Below are positions 1 through 9,178 of a DNA stretch of 38,709 nucleotides, piece after piece. The position numbers were made by a program, and so were the translations under genes. Source of the DNA: Acidobacteriota bacterium (lineage in GTDB: Bacteria > Acidobacteriota > JAAYUB01); NCBI GenBank assembly GCA_012517875.1, contig JAAYUB010000030.1:1-38709 (forward strand), read 5' to 3'. The notes under the pieces are model-generated. The model made no database searches and was not told where the DNA came from. It saw only the letters and a list, made by a program, of their open reading frames with translations. Position 1 is the first letter of the stretch. Each line of letters opens with the position of its first letter.

Positions 1-1
1 G

Positions 2-670
2 ACCTGGTTCCAGGTGCTGATGGCGGCGCTGGCCCTGGCCGTCATCGTAGGGGTGTATCGCTGGCGGACCTACCTCCTGCGGCGTCGCACCCGGGAGCTG
101 ACTGTCGAAGTAGACAAGCGGACCGCCGAGTTGCAGGACGCCAACCGACGCCTGACCCACCTGGCCACCTATGACCCGCTCACCGGCCTACTGAACCGCC
201 GGGCCATCATGGAGCGGCTCGAGGAGGCCGCCGGTCCTGCCGGACGCGGCAACCGCCAGTTCGCCGCCATCCTGGTGGACCTGAACAAGTTCAAGGCGGT
301 GAACGACACGTTGGGGCACACCGCCGGCGACGACGTGCTCCGCGAGATGGCCGGCAAGATCCAGGGGTGCCTGCGCCAGGGGGATGTCCTGGGCCGCTAC
401 GGAGGAGACGAATTCCTCATCTTTCTGCCGGGCGCCGATGCGGGGGCGGTGGATGCGGTCGCCAGCCGCATCGCCGCGCTGAGCTACACCGCCAGCGGCG
501 ACGGCACCGTCATCACCGTCACGGCGGCATGCGGCGGGGTGGCCGTTCCCGGCATGTGCGCGCCCATCCTCTCCGCCCTCCTGGCCCAGGCTGACGCGCT
601 GATGTACACGGCTAAGAAGGCCGGTCCGCCGGGCATCGCCACCGCCGCCTATCAGCCGCCGGATTCCTGA
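2..670 (+). CDS. Diguanylate cyclase, C-terminal part (cut by the left edge)
   Basis: The reading frame is open to the first base, so this is the 3' end of a longer gene. A single transmembrane helix (about residues 3-20 of the visible part) is followed by a short coiled linker containing TAELQDANRRL and a full GGDEF domain. The active-site motif is intact (RYGGDEF), and RQGD lies five residues before it, matching the RxxD inhibitory site of c-di-GMP cyclases. The product should make c-di-GMP from two GTP at the inner face of the membrane. The helix, linker and domain start resemble the end of the propeller protein at 1784-4927, so the missing N-terminus is probably also a periplasmic sensor; that part is inferred. 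A GTG at 14 could be read as a start but is unlikely, since the frame continues upstream. Confidence 0.85.
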   Translation, partial: TWFQVLMAALALAVIVGVYRWRTYLLRRRTRELTVEVDKRTAELQDANRRLTHLATYDPLTGLLNRRAIMERLEEAAGPAGRGNRQFAAILVDLNKFKAVNDTLGHTAGDDVLREMAGKIQGCLRQGDVLGRYGGDEFLIFLPGADAGAVDAVASRIAALSYTASGDGTVITVTAACGGVAVPGMCAPILSALLAQADALMYTAKKAGPPGIATAAYQPPDS

Positions 671-771
671 AGGCACCTGGTCTGCTGAAACCCGGGCGAC
701 GGCGGTGGTCGGCGTCACTGCGCGATCTCTCGATGCACAAAATCTCTGCAGTGGAACCGGGTATCAACGGC

Positions 772-777
772 TATAAT
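772..777 (+). promoter_or_regulatory. -10 box upstream of the discoidin-like gene
   Basis: An exact TATAAT lies 30 bases before the ATG at 807. No good -35 box sits 16-18 bases upstream, so only the -10 element is supported. Confidence 0.4.
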
Positions 778-806
778 TGAATCAAATGTATTGAAAGGAG
801 GAGGCA

Positions 807-1757
807 ATGTATTGGCGATGTGTCCCGTTCAACCTGCTGATCATGGTGTTGTTCGCCGCTGCGTCGGCGGCTTCCCCGACTCTCAAGCCCGTCTCCATCA
901 AAGGATCCGGCGATTTCATGCACGACGCCAAGCTGATGGCGGACGGCGTGTTCGTCGACAAGGGAGCCGCCTGGGACAGCCTGCGCTGCGTGCACTGGAC
1001 CGAACCGGATGTGTGTTTCGAGCTGGACCTGGGCGAAATGTGCCAATTGTCTGAAATCACGCTGCAAGTGGACAACAACGACGTCTACCGCCTGGATTAC
1101 TCGGCGGACGGCCGGAAATACACCCCGCTGGTCACCATCTCCGCGGACTTCGGCGAGATCGATGACGGCATGGATGTCTTCAGTTCCGACGCCGGCCACT
1201 CCGATTTCGTCGCCGCCCTTGACTTCAAACCGGTCACCGCCCGTTACCTGCGCCTGCAGGCCCTCGAGGGTGACGGCGCCTTCAGTGTGGCGGAAATCCA
1301 GATCGTCGGGACGCCTGTGGAGACCGCCTCCGGCTGGCCCTCGGTCAATGGGCATGGCACCTTCAACAACAAGCCCTCGCTGCTGGTGGACGACAAGATC
1401 GTCGAGGAGGGCACCGCCTGGACGGATGACCAGACGGTGCACTGGTCCGACCCGGGAGTGTACTTCATCATCGACTTCGGCAAGATCCGCCCCGTCTTCG
1501 ACATCATGATCCAAGTGGACAATAACGACGACTACATTGTGGACTATTCCGTCGACGGAACGGCATACACTCGGCTGTTCGCCATCGGCGCGGACGATGG
1601 CAACGTCACATACGGCATGGACACGATGATCTCCCTCGACGCCCACCCGGCATACGAGCCTAAAATCGACTTCAAGCCGGTCCGGGCCCGCTTCCTGAAG
1701 GTCTATGCTCTGGGCGGCGACGGGCTGTACGCCGTCACCGAGGTCGATGCCCGCTGA
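807..1757 (+). CDS. Secreted protein with two discoidin-like (F5/8 type C-like) repeats
   Basis: The 316-residue product begins with a signal peptide (hydrophobic stretch about 8-22, AASAAS cleavage region) and has no other membrane segment. The mature part is two copies of one module, about residues 30-170 and 178-316. Each copy has a VHW(T/S)(E/D)P motif, an acidic aromatic strand (FELDLG / FIIDFG), a QVDNND motif, a DYS(A/V)DG turn, and a late FKPV(T/R)AR(Y/F)L strand. This layout fits the galactose-binding-like jelly roll of discoidin/F5-F8 type C domains, which usually bind sugars or surfaces. The start is set by AAGGAGG six to eight bases before the ATG. It lies between two propeller/GGDEF genes and converges with the second, 26 bases away. 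No catalytic motif is visible; ligand unknown. Confidence 0.75.
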   Translation: MYWRCVPFNLLIMVLFAAASAASPTLKPVSIKGSGDFMHDAKLMADGVFVDKGAAWDSLRCVHWTEPDVCFELDLGEMCQLSEITLQVDNNDVYRLDYSADGRKYTPLVTISADFGEIDDGMDVFSSDAGHSDFVAALDFKPVTARYLRLQALEGDGAFSVAEIQIVGTPVETASGWPSVNGHGTFNNKPSLLVDDKIVEEGTAWTDDQTVHWSDPGVYFIIDFGKIRPVFDIMIQVDNNDDYIVDYSVDGTAYTRLFAIGADDGNVTYGMDTMISLDAHPAYEPKIDFKPVRARFLKVYALGGDGLYAVTEVDAR

Positions 1758-1783
1758 CGGCAGGTGACTGTCGACGGGGGTTA

Positions 1784-4700
1784 TCAGACCGCCGTTTCCA
1801 TGGGTTTCAGAGACATGGTCCGGTTGCGGCCGGCTTGCTTGGCCTGGTACAGGGCGTAATCCGACAAGCGGATGAAATCAGAAAGTGAAACGGCCTGACT
1901 GGGCGTCAGACTGGTGACCCCACAGCTCACGGTGACGTACGGGCTGGCCTTGGAGGCGGAATTGGCGATACTCAGCGCCTCCACCCGCCGCCGCAGATGA
2001 TCGGCCACCTTGACCGCTCCATCCAGGTCGGTCAGGGGCAGGATGACGGCGAATTCCTCGCCGCCGTAGCGGGCGATCGAGTCTCCGGCGCGGGACAGAC
2101 CGTCGGCCATGGCGGTTGCCACCGATTTCAGGCAGGCGTCACCGGCCTGATGCCCGTAGGTGTCGTTGAAATCCTTGAACCAGTCGATGTCCACCATGAT
2201 CATCGCCAGTGGCGTTCCGGCGCGGACGGCCCGCTTCCACTCCTGGTCAATGCGCTCGTCGAACTGTCGCCGGTTGGCGATCCCGGTCAACGGATCCAGA
2301 TAGGAGAGTTCCAGCAAGGTCCGGTTGGCGTCCTGGAGCTGCCGCGTCCGGGCGTCCACCAACTCCATCAGCTCGTCCTCGCGACGCTGGTGCGCTTGCA
2401 GGCGAAGTTTAAAGCCGGCGTACAGCAAACCGACGCCCAGGGCGGCCAGCAGCGCGTACGCCCACCAGGTTGCCCAGGGCGCCGGCCGGATGGTGAACGC
2501 GACCTCCACCGGCCCCTTCACGTTGCCTGCGTAGTCGCGGCCCCACACGCGGAACACGTAGTTGCCGTCGGTCAGTCGCCGGTATTCCTTCTTGAAATCG
2601 GCGGACCACTCGGACGGCTGGGCGTCGAAGCCCACCAACTGGGCGCGGTACCGTGTGTCCTCCTGGCGGAAGAAGCTCAGCAAGGCGTATTCGAAGTCAA
2701 TGTTATTTTCATTGAAGGCGAGCGACGCGCCACCCTGAAGCCGCTGGGGGACGGCCTTCCCCTGGACGATCGTTCCCTGGACCAGAAGCGGCTTGGGAGT
2801 GTAGTCGCGGGCCTCCAGCCCGGGATCGAAGACGGCCGCGCCGCACACCGTTCCCACCCAGATCCGGCCCAAGTGGTCCACCATGCCGGCGTTCCGGTTG
2901 CACTGGTTCAGGGGCAGGCCGTCTTCCACGGTGAATGTGAACACGTCGAATGCCGGCCGCCCCGCCCCGCCACTCCGTTCGGTTGGCGTCAGTCGGACCA
3001 CACCCTTGTTGGTGAGCATGTAGAGCCGATCTTCCGCATCGCTCAGGATCTTGTACACCGTGTTGTTGGGCAGGCGCGGTTCGGTGGCGTCGGTAAGGGT
3101 GAGCGCGATGCGCTCGGGATCGTCCAGATCGATACAGAAGGCGCCGCCGCCGTCGGTACCGGCCCACACCACCGTGCGTCCGTCGGGCAGCGTGGCGGAA
3201 TGCAGACACTGAATCGACTCGTTCAGCAGGCCTTCACGGCTCGAATACGTCTGCCAGGACGCGCCGTCGAAGCGGGCCAAACCGCGAGCGGTGCCCACCC
3301 AGAGGACGGGCGGACTGTCCCCCCGTCGGGTTTGAATCAAGCTGAGCACGGAGTTGTGGGGCAAACCGGACTGCGTGTCGAACACAGTCCAGCGCCCGCC
3401 CCCGAAGCGAGCCAGGCCGCCCCGGGTACCGACCCAGAGGAACCGGTCGGCGGCGGAATCGCCGGTTTCCAGCAGGACCTGGATCATGTCATTCGGGAGT
3501 AGTCCCGGGCCCGTGCCGATGGTCCGCCAGCCGCCCTGGGCGAAGCGGGCCAGTCCGCCGGTGCGGGTGCCCGCCCAGACCGTCGTCCCGCCACCGGGTT
3601 CGGCGGTCGCGGCGAGGCACTGCACGATGTCGTTCGGCAGCGCCCCGGTCGACTGGCTGAATGTGTCCCACCGGGCGCCGGTGAGCCGCACCAGGCCGCC
3701 GCCATCGGTGCCGAACCAAACGCTGGACGTGCCGTCGGGCGCCACCGTCTCGAGCAACGAGAGCACCGGCAGCGGGAACGGCCGCTGCACCGGCTGGATC
3801 ACGCGCCACTGCCCTCCCCGCAGCTCGGCCAGACCGCCGTTGCGCGTGCCGGCCCAGAGGACGGGCACGCCCGTGGTCTGCCGAGTCTCGTGGAGGCTGT
3901 ACACCGCGTTGGACGGCAGGCCGTCATTGAGTCCCAGATTATGGATGCGCCCCTCACTCAGCCAGGCCAGGCCGCCGCCGTCGGTGCCGATCCAGATGCC
4001 CTGGGGATTATCCGACCCGCCGGCGGCCTCGAGGCTGGTGAGATGTACCGAGGGGAGCCCGTCCGAGCTGCCGTACCGCCGCCAGGCGTTCCGGTGGAAG
4101 CGGTACAGGCCGCCGCCATACGTGCCCACCCACAGGGCGCGGCTGCCGTCCGGCTCCATCGTCTCCAGAAAACTGTTCACCGACTCGCGCGGAAACCCCG
4201 GTCCGATTTCGAACCGCTCGGCGTCCGGACGGAACCGAGCCAATCCGCCTTCCGTCCCCGCCCAGACGGTGACCCGGCCATTGCCGTCGCGCTGGACGTA
4301 CAATCCCCAGACACGGTTGTGCGGCAGTCCACGCCGGGTGTCGAACAGGGTGCTTCGCCCGACTTCGATCCGCGCCACACCGCGATGGTGAGTCCCCGCC
4401 CAGATCACCGGCTCGCGATCCGGGGCCGCGCTGTCGGCCAGCGCGTTGATTCGATCATTCTGGAACGCGTCGGCGCTGCCCGGCAGCGGGGTCCAGCGGC
4501 CGTCCTGATAGCGGTGGAGCCCGCCGGCCTGGGTGGCGAACCAGAGGCTGCCGTCGCCCGCCGCCAGGATGGCGCGCACGAAATTGGACCGGGTCCGGTT
4601 GGGCATGTCCACACCGTGCCAGCGGCGGCCGTCGTAATATGCCGCGCCGTCCTGGGTGCCGATCCAGAGGAAACCGTGCCGGTCGCTGACGATGGCGTGG

Positions 4701-4927
4701 ACCGTGTTTTGCGGCAGGCCGTCCGAGTCGCGAAACACGCGGATGGAGTAGGTCCCGATGTCCAACAGGCTGGCGGCGTGAGCAGTCGGCGAAACAATGC
4801 CGGCGAGTCCGGCCAGACAGAGGGCGAGCGCCGCGAGCAGCCCCGCCCTACGACAGACGGACCGTCGGGCGGATGTCCCCGACATCGCCTGACAGACGCT
4901 GTTGCGGATCCCGGATGGCTGCATCAT
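1784..4927 (-). CDS. Two-component-propeller sensor with GGDEF output (diguanylate cyclase)
   Basis: This 1047-residue protein has a signal peptide (hydrophobic stretch about 28-45, AHAAS), then about fourteen repeats ending in (V/L)W(A/V/I)GT..GGLARF, matching Reg_prop blades; fourteen would make two seven-bladed propellers. A Y_Y_Y-like immunoglobulin domain follows (about 720-830, ending in a FRVWGRDYAGN motif), then one transmembrane helix (WWAYALLAALGVGLL), a short coiled linker, and a GGDEF domain. The active site is RYGGEEF and RAGD five residues before it is the inhibitory-site motif. Family knowledge: this periplasmic sensor is usually joined to a histidine kinase; here it is joined to a cyclase, so a periplasmic ligand, perhaps glycan-derived, would directly control c-di-GMP. 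The ATG at 4927 follows AGGA; ATGs at 4924 and 4885 are alternatives. Confidence 0.9.
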   Translation of the reverse strand: MMQPSGIRNSVCQAMSGTSARRSVCRRAGLLAALALCLAGLAGIVSPTAHAASLLDIGTYSIRVFRDSDGLPQNTVHAIVSDRHGFLWIGTQDGAAYYDGRRWHGVDMPNRTRSNFVRAILAAGDGSLWFATQAGGLHRYQDGRWTPLPGSADAFQNDRINALADSAAPDREPVIWAGTHHRGVARIEVGRSTLFDTRRGLPHNRVWGLYVQRDGNGRVTVWAGTEGGLARFRPDAERFEIGPGFPRESVNSFLETMEPDGSRALWVGTYGGGLYRFHRNAWRRYGSSDGLPSVHLTSLEAAGGSDNPQGIWIGTDGGGLAWLSEGRIHNLGLNDGLPSNAVYSLHETRQTTGVPVLWAGTRNGGLAELRGGQWRVIQPVQRPFPLPVLSLLETVAPDGTSSVWFGTDGGGLVRLTGARWDTFSQSTGALPNDIVQCLAATAEPGGGTTVWAGTRTGGLARFAQGGWRTIGTGPGLLPNDMIQVLLETGDSAADRFLWVGTRGGLARFGGGRWTVFDTQSGLPHNSVLSLIQTRRGDSPPVLWVGTARGLARFDGASWQTYSSREGLLNESIQCLHSATLPDGRTVVWAGTDGGGAFCIDLDDPERIALTLTDATEPRLPNNTVYKILSDAEDRLYMLTNKGVVRLTPTERSGGAGRPAFDVFTFTVEDGLPLNQCNRNAGMVDHLGRIWVGTVCGAAVFDPGLEARDYTPKPLLVQGTIVQGKAVPQRLQGGASLAFNENNIDFEYALLSFFRQEDTRYRAQLVGFDAQPSEWSADFKKEYRRLTDGNYVFRVWGRDYAGNVKGPVEVAFTIRPAPWATWWAYALLAALGVGLLYAGFKLRLQAHQRREDELMELVDARTRQLQDANRTLLELSYLDPLTGIANRRQFDERIDQEWKRAVRAGTPLAMIMVDIDWFKDFNDTYGHQAGDACLKSVATAMADGLSRAGDSIARYGGEEFAVILPLTDLDGAVKVADHLRRRVEALSIANSASKASPYVTVSCGVTSLTPSQAVSLSDFIRLSDYALYQAKQAGRNRTMSLKPMETAV

Positions 4928-4999
4928 GTTCCTGTGGTTTGTCCTCGAGCCGTCCCTGAATAACCGATCCCGCCGACTTGAAGGAGCTGGTTTGCCTTA

Positions 5000-5028
5000 A
5001 TTGTATTCGGACCGCGCCGGGAAAGCAA
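5000..5028 (-). promoter_or_regulatory. Sigma70-type promoter of the propeller/GGDEF gene
   Basis: On the minus strand TTGCTT (5028-5023) and TACAAT (5005-5000) are separated by exactly 17 bases. The predicted start lies about 65 bases before the ATG at 4927. It sits just past the DUF72 stop, so the propeller gene can be transcribed independently. Confidence 0.65.
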
Positions 5029-5037
5029 CCGACTTCC

Positions 5038-5919
5038 CTATTCCGGGCCGCCGCCGAGGTGCACCGCCAGCCTGTGGATCGTCAACGGCGCCGATCCTTC
5101 GTAATGGTTGTTCACGTTCAGATAGACATCCACACCGCGGGCCAGGAGATCCTTCACCACTCCGGCCATCCGCCCGATCTCCTCGTCGCGCGGCCTCACG
5201 ATCCGGTCCCAGCGGTCGCCCGATCGCCGTTCCATCTCCTGACGTTCCGGCCCGTGAAGCCGGACCACCGCCAGACCCCGAACCAGATCCCGGACACGCG
5301 CATAGACATCGGCGAGATCGGGCATGTAATACCCCTGGAGGAATACAGGCGTCAGGTCCCGGTCCCGCAGCCATGTGAACGTGTCCCGGTTCAACAGATT
5401 CGGGTTGCGCAGCTCGACGCCGAGCGGGATCTGGCGGTCCACCGCGGCGAGGAACGCGTCCAGTCGGTCACGCAGGTCCGTAGGCCGGGGCATGTGTTGG
5501 CGATTCAGGTATCCGAACTGAAGCATGAGGACGCCGGTCCGGCTCCGGATCGGCTCCAGACGCTCCAGCACCTGCGCGAAGAGTTCGGGGGAGAGAAAGT
5601 GCGGGTTGGGTCGAAGCGGCCCCGTCCGGGAGCGCTCCGGATAGTGGGTCAGCGTCAGGCTGTTGGGCAGTTTGATGGAGAACCGGAAATCCGGCGGGAC
5701 GGCCGCCGCGTACCGGGCGGCGACCTCCCGGCTGGGCAGAACCAGGCGGTCGGGGGGAAAGAGCGACCAGAACCACTGGTCGATTTCCACCGTCGGGTAC
5801 TTGGTGGCATACTCGGCCAGATATCGCTCCTTATCACGACCGGTATAGATCAATCCTTGCCAAGAGACGAATTTCCAGCTGCATGTCCCGACGCGCAGAC
5901 GGCTCATAATCTTGAGCAT
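5038..5919 (-). CDS. DUF72 (YecE-like) family protein
   Basis: The 293-residue product starts with RVGTCSWKF.SWQGLIY, the typical opening of DUF72 proteins, and continues through YPTVEIDQWFW, FSIKLP, LMLQFGY, VELRNPN and VRLHGPE motifs, consistent with the TIM-barrel fold of this family. Biochemical role unknown; no signal peptide, so cytoplasmic. The start at 5919 is chosen because GGGAGGA precedes it by nine bases; the frame stays open upstream but loses similarity. An in-frame ATG at 5907 is an alternative. The gene ends in TAG. It is divergent from the acyl-ACP thioesterase at 6043 and is followed 110 bases later by the propeller gene. Confidence 0.85.
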   Translation of the reverse strand: MLKIMSRLRVGTCSWKFVSWQGLIYTGRDKERYLAEYATKYPTVEIDQWFWSLFPPDRLVLPSREVAARYAAAVPPDFRFSIKLPNSLTLTHYPERSRTGPLRPNPHFLSPELFAQVLERLEPIRSRTGVLMLQFGYLNRQHMPRPTDLRDRLDAFLAAVDRQIPLGVELRNPNLLNRDTFTWLRDRDLTPVFLQGYYMPDLADVYARVRDLVRGLAVVRLHGPERQEMERRSGDRWDRIVRPRDEEIGRMAGVVKDLLARGVDVYLNVNNHYEGSAPLTIHRLAVHLGGGPE

Positions 5920-5978
5920 AACGAAGTTCCTCCCGGCGGGCAAGGGCGAACCGCCCGGCGGCGGTGCGGGCAGAGCCC

Positions 5979-6007
5979 TTGCGACCCGACGGCCAATCCC
6001 GTACAAT
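5979..6007 (+). promoter_or_regulatory. Sigma70-type promoter of the acyl-ACP thioesterase gene
   Basis: TTGCGA (5979-5984) and TACAAT (6002-6007) are 17 bases apart, about 36 bases before the ATG at 6043. The transcript would have a short leader of about 30 bases. Confidence 0.65.
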
Positions 6008-6042
6008 CGCCGGTCACAGCATCTTTCCGGAGAACGCCAGGC

Positions 6043-6807
6043 ATGGACATCCACTGGAACGGAACCTTCGAAGTCAAGACGTACGAGCTGGACCATAGCG
6101 GCCGCCTACCGCTGCCGGCGCTCCTCCACCGTATGCAGGAGGCGGCGGAACACAATGCCGTGGCCCTGGGATTCGGCGTCGAAGAGCTCTTGCGCCGGAA
6201 TCTCACCTGGATGCTCACCAAATTCCACCTGCAGGTGGACCGTTTTCTCGCCGGTCGACAGCCCCTAACCACCGAAACATGGCCGTCGGGTTTCGAGGGC
6301 CGCTACGCCTGTCGCGAATTCCGTTTCTATGCCGGTGAATTCCGCGAGCTGTTCGCCGTCGCCGCCAGCCGGTGGCTGATGGTGGATATCCGGCGCGGCC
6401 GCCCCGTCAAGGCGCAAGACGCCTTCCCCGAGTTGTTCCCCTTCGATGAAACCCGGGTGATCGAGGATCCCTTTCCCGAACTCGACCCCGCCGGTCCCGA
6501 GGTGCACCGGGCCGAGTTTCCAGTCCGCCTGGCAGACCTGGACATCAACCAGCATGTCAACAGCCTGCGCTACATCGACTGGATCATCGAGGCCGTCCCC
6601 GACCGCCTCTGGACCACCCATGGCGTCGGCGCGCTGCAGGTGGAATACCGCCGCCAGTCCGCATATGGCGATACGGTCGTCGCGGCCACCTATCGCGCCC
6701 CGGCCGCTGATAGCAAGTCAGCGCCGGTGTTTCACCACGAATTGCGCAATGCGGCCGACGACGCCGTGCTGGTGCGGGCCCGCACGGTCCGCGTTCCATT
6801 CAGGTAG
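6043..6807 (+). CDS. Acyl-ACP thioesterase
   Basis: The 254-residue cytoplasmic protein matches the bacterial/plant acyl-ACP thioesterase family (FatA/FatB type, EC 3.1.2.14), with two hot-dog folds: an N-terminal half beginning F.VKTYELDHSG and containing LTWMLTKFHLQV, and a C-terminal half with DLDINQHVNSLRYIDW. N169 and H171 are the family's catalytic-region Asn and His, and VEYRRQS (E201) matches the plant LEYRRE segment. It releases free fatty acids from acyl-ACP. The ATG at 6043 is supported by GGAG ten bases upstream and by the promoter at 5979; the frame stays open far upstream without similarity. It ends in TAG and converges with the MscS-type gene 94 bases on. The nearby FabF and acyl-adenylating genes make acyl-chain recycling plausible. 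Confidence 0.88.
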   Translation: MDIHWNGTFEVKTYELDHSGRLPLPALLHRMQEAAEHNAVALGFGVEELLRRNLTWMLTKFHLQVDRFLAGRQPLTTETWPSGFEGRYACREFRFYAGEFRELFAVAASRWLMVDIRRGRPVKAQDAFPELFPFDETRVIEDPFPELDPAGPEVHRAEFPVRLADLDINQHVNSLRYIDWIIEAVPDRLWTTHGVGALQVEYRRQSAYGDTVVAATYRAPAADSKSAPVFHHELRNAADDAVLVRARTVRVPFR

Positions 6808-6901
6808 TTGTCAGAAAAGCCCAGTCGGGCGCGATCCGTCCGCGACGAACGCGCACCGGGTTCCGGGGCGGCGGCCTTCCGCAACCGCTGCATTGCCCCG
6901 A

Positions 6902-9112
6902 TCAATCCTCCGGTGCAAGATCGTGCGGGTCGCGGGGACGCAACCGTTGTCGCAGCGAGTCCGACGGCTCGGGCAGCGTCCAATCCCCCTGCTGACGCCG
7001 ACGCGATGCCTCCGCCTCCGCGGCCGCCGCCACGGCGGGATCCGGCGCGTCGGCCGGCGCGTGGAAGACCGTCTGGGTGGGAAACGCGAATCCGGTGCCC
7101 GCACGCTGCACGATGTCGAGAATTTGGAAGTTCAGCTCCTCAGCCACGCCGGTGTAGGTGTGCCAGTCGGTGGTCAGCACCCAGGCGACCACCGCCACGT
7201 CTTTCGACGACGGACCGAAGCCGCGGAAGCGGACACGGATCGTATCGGGGAAGATCCGCGGATCGGCGATGAGCAGCCGCTTGATCTCGTCGATCACCAG
7301 CGCCAGTTGGCTGGTCGAGGTGGTGGCGGCCAACCCCAGAACCGGATTGTACAGCATCCGGTCGCGGACGGAAAAGTTGGTGATCTTGGCGCCGGCCGCC
7401 AGCGCATTGGGAATGGTCACGAGCGTGCGCTTCATCGTCCGGATGCGGACTGATCGCAGACCCATGTCCTCCACGGTGCCCTCAACGCCGTCCACGTCCA
7501 CGTAATCGCCCAGTTGGAACGGGCGATCCGCGGCGATGCTCACCGCGCCGAACAAGTTCTCGATGGTCTTCTGGGCCGCAAACGCAACGGCCAGACCGCC
7601 GATGCCCAGTCCGGCGAGGAAGCCGGTGACCTCGACGCCCATGGCGCTTAATCCGCCCAGCAGCACGATCACCACCACCAGCGCCTTGAGGAACCGGCCC
7701 ATGATCGTCGTAAAGCTGGCACCCACCGGAGAGCCGCTCATGCCGGGCCGGACCATGTGGCTGCCCACGATATCCACGATCCGGAACAGCAGCCAGCCGA
7801 TGCCGACGAGCGAAAAGATCTGGGCGCCGCGCAGGATGATGATTTCGGCGGTGGGCGTCAGGCTCAACCAGAAGGATACCGGTCGGAGCAGCAGCCCCCA
7901 CATCACGAGGCCGAGCGGCCCGTCGAAGACACGGACCAGCTCATCGTCCCATTTCGTGCGGGTTCGCCGGGCGATCACCCGGCCGATGGCGATCATCACC
8001 CGCTCCAGCACTTTGGCCAGCGCCCAGCCGGCCCCCAAGCCCAGCAGAATGGCCAGCCACTGCCACAGCTGCAGGCCCGCAAACGTCACGGACAACAACG
8101 TACCGGGCAGATAGTCGCCGATCCAGCCATACCCGTAAACGCCGTATAAAAAATCGATGTATCCCACCGTCTCCGGGGCGAATGTCCAGACGTTGCCGAG
8201 TTGCGGATCCTGTCGCAGTCTCATGGTCAGCGGGACCATTCGGCCGTCGGCTTTGATCTCGGCGAGCACCTCCCGGTCCTCGGGCACGCCTTCCTCGGGA
8301 ACACCGAACGCTTCGCCGGAAAGGGCGTCGGGCACCACCACCTTGGTGCGCAGCAGCACCATCATCAGCCGCCGGGCCAGCAGGACTCCGCGGGTGGGCT
8401 GCGCGGACGGCTCGGTGTCTTCCAAATCCAGATAGTGAGCGGCCTCGCCGAACTCGCCCCGGAGGGCGGCGTCCATGAAGCCGTTGTACGACGCCCGCGG
8501 GCTGTTCCGATGGACCAGCGGCGGCGCCGGTCCCAGTCCCGAGTTCAGGGTATCGGCACCGGCCAGCTGTTCGCCCTGGACCAGCAGGCGGTACCAAACC
8601 GCGGCATTGGAGACGTTCTGGCGGGGAAACAGCCAGGCCGTTTCCCCGGTCTTCTGGTCCAGCGTCCGGCGAAACCAGAGCTCGCCGGACGTGCCGGCGG
8701 AGTCGAAGCGAAAGACGGACACGGCCTCCGTTCCGGAGCCAACCCCCGACTCCGCCTCGGACAACTGCCGGCCCACCAGGGCATCGTTCACCTTCAAACG
8801 CCGCAGCAGGGTGTAGAGCTTCTCGGACACTTCGGCACCCACGCGCCGCTGTTCCGCGTCCTCCACCTCGGCCAGATCCAGCAGGTGGGCAGCCAAGACG
8901 AACTGTCCAGCCGCGCAGGCGTCCCAGAAGGTGCGCCAGCTCTCCGACGGCGTGTGGCGGAGCACCGCCGGCGGTTTCGGGCCCAGGCCGGGATTGATCG
9001 CCGGCCGCTCCATCGGGACGGGCGCCTGCGCCGCGACTCCGACCCACACAACGACCGCCATCACCGCCAGCCACACGCAGCGGCCGCCGAAGATGCGTGA
9101 CCTCTCGACCAT
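6902..9112 (-). CDS. MscS-type mechanosensitive channel with a large duplicated N-terminal domain
   Basis: The 736-residue protein opens with a signal-like helix (12-28), followed by about 300 periplasmic residues with no membrane segment. This region is a tandem duplication: about 40-170 and 190-317 both start N(P/S)GLGP.PP.V.R, both contain AAH.LDL, and both run through a leucine-rich ((L/M).LLR) segment. Four to five helices follow (about 340-510), then the MscS pore and beta domain (about 490-610), with GLGIGGLAVAFAAQKT as the pore helix and DRPFQLGDYVDVDGVEGTV as the family signature. It should be an inner-membrane channel opened by tension. The start has a GAGGAGGGA site just upstream. 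Only 66 bases separate it from the tricorn-like gene upstream, so the two are probably co-transcribed. The function of the duplicated module is unknown. Confidence 0.88.
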   Translation of the reverse strand: MVERSRIFGGRCVWLAVMAVVVWVGVAAQAPVPMERPAINPGLGPKPPAVLRHTPSESWRTFWDACAAGQFVLAAHLLDLAEVEDAEQRRVGAEVSEKLYTLLRRLKVNDALVGRQLSEAESGVGSGTEAVSVFRFDSAGTSGELWFRRTLDQKTGETAWLFPRQNVSNAAVWYRLLVQGEQLAGADTLNSGLGPAPPLVHRNSPRASYNGFMDAALRGEFGEAAHYLDLEDTEPSAQPTRGVLLARRLMMVLLRTKVVVPDALSGEAFGVPEEGVPEDREVLAEIKADGRMVPLTMRLRQDPQLGNVWTFAPETVGYIDFLYGVYGYGWIGDYLPGTLLSVTFAGLQLWQWLAILLGLGAGWALAKVLERVMIAIGRVIARRTRTKWDDELVRVFDGPLGLVMWGLLLRPVSFWLSLTPTAEIIILRGAQIFSLVGIGWLLFRIVDIVGSHMVRPGMSGSPVGASFTTIMGRFLKALVVVIVLLGGLSAMGVEVTGFLAGLGIGGLAVAFAAQKTIENLFGAVSIAADRPFQLGDYVDVDGVEGTVEDMGLRSVRIRTMKRTLVTIPNALAAGAKITNFSVRDRMLYNPVLGLAATTSTSQLALVIDEIKRLLIADPRIFPDTIRVRFRGFGPSSKDVAVVAWVLTTDWHTYTGVAEELNFQILDIVQRAGTGFAFPTQTVFHAPADAPDPAVAAAAEAEASRRRQQGDWTLPEPSDSLRQRLRPRDPHDLAPED

Positions 9113-9178
9113 GGTCTCCCTCCTCGACCCGATGCGGGAGGCGGAACCGTCGTGCAGCCGGTTCCGCCCCCGGCGGAC

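Noticed and set aside
4978-6042. Much longer acyl-ACP thioesterase frame
   Set aside because: The extension is antisense to the DUF72 gene and crosses a good promoter; the family begins at 6043.
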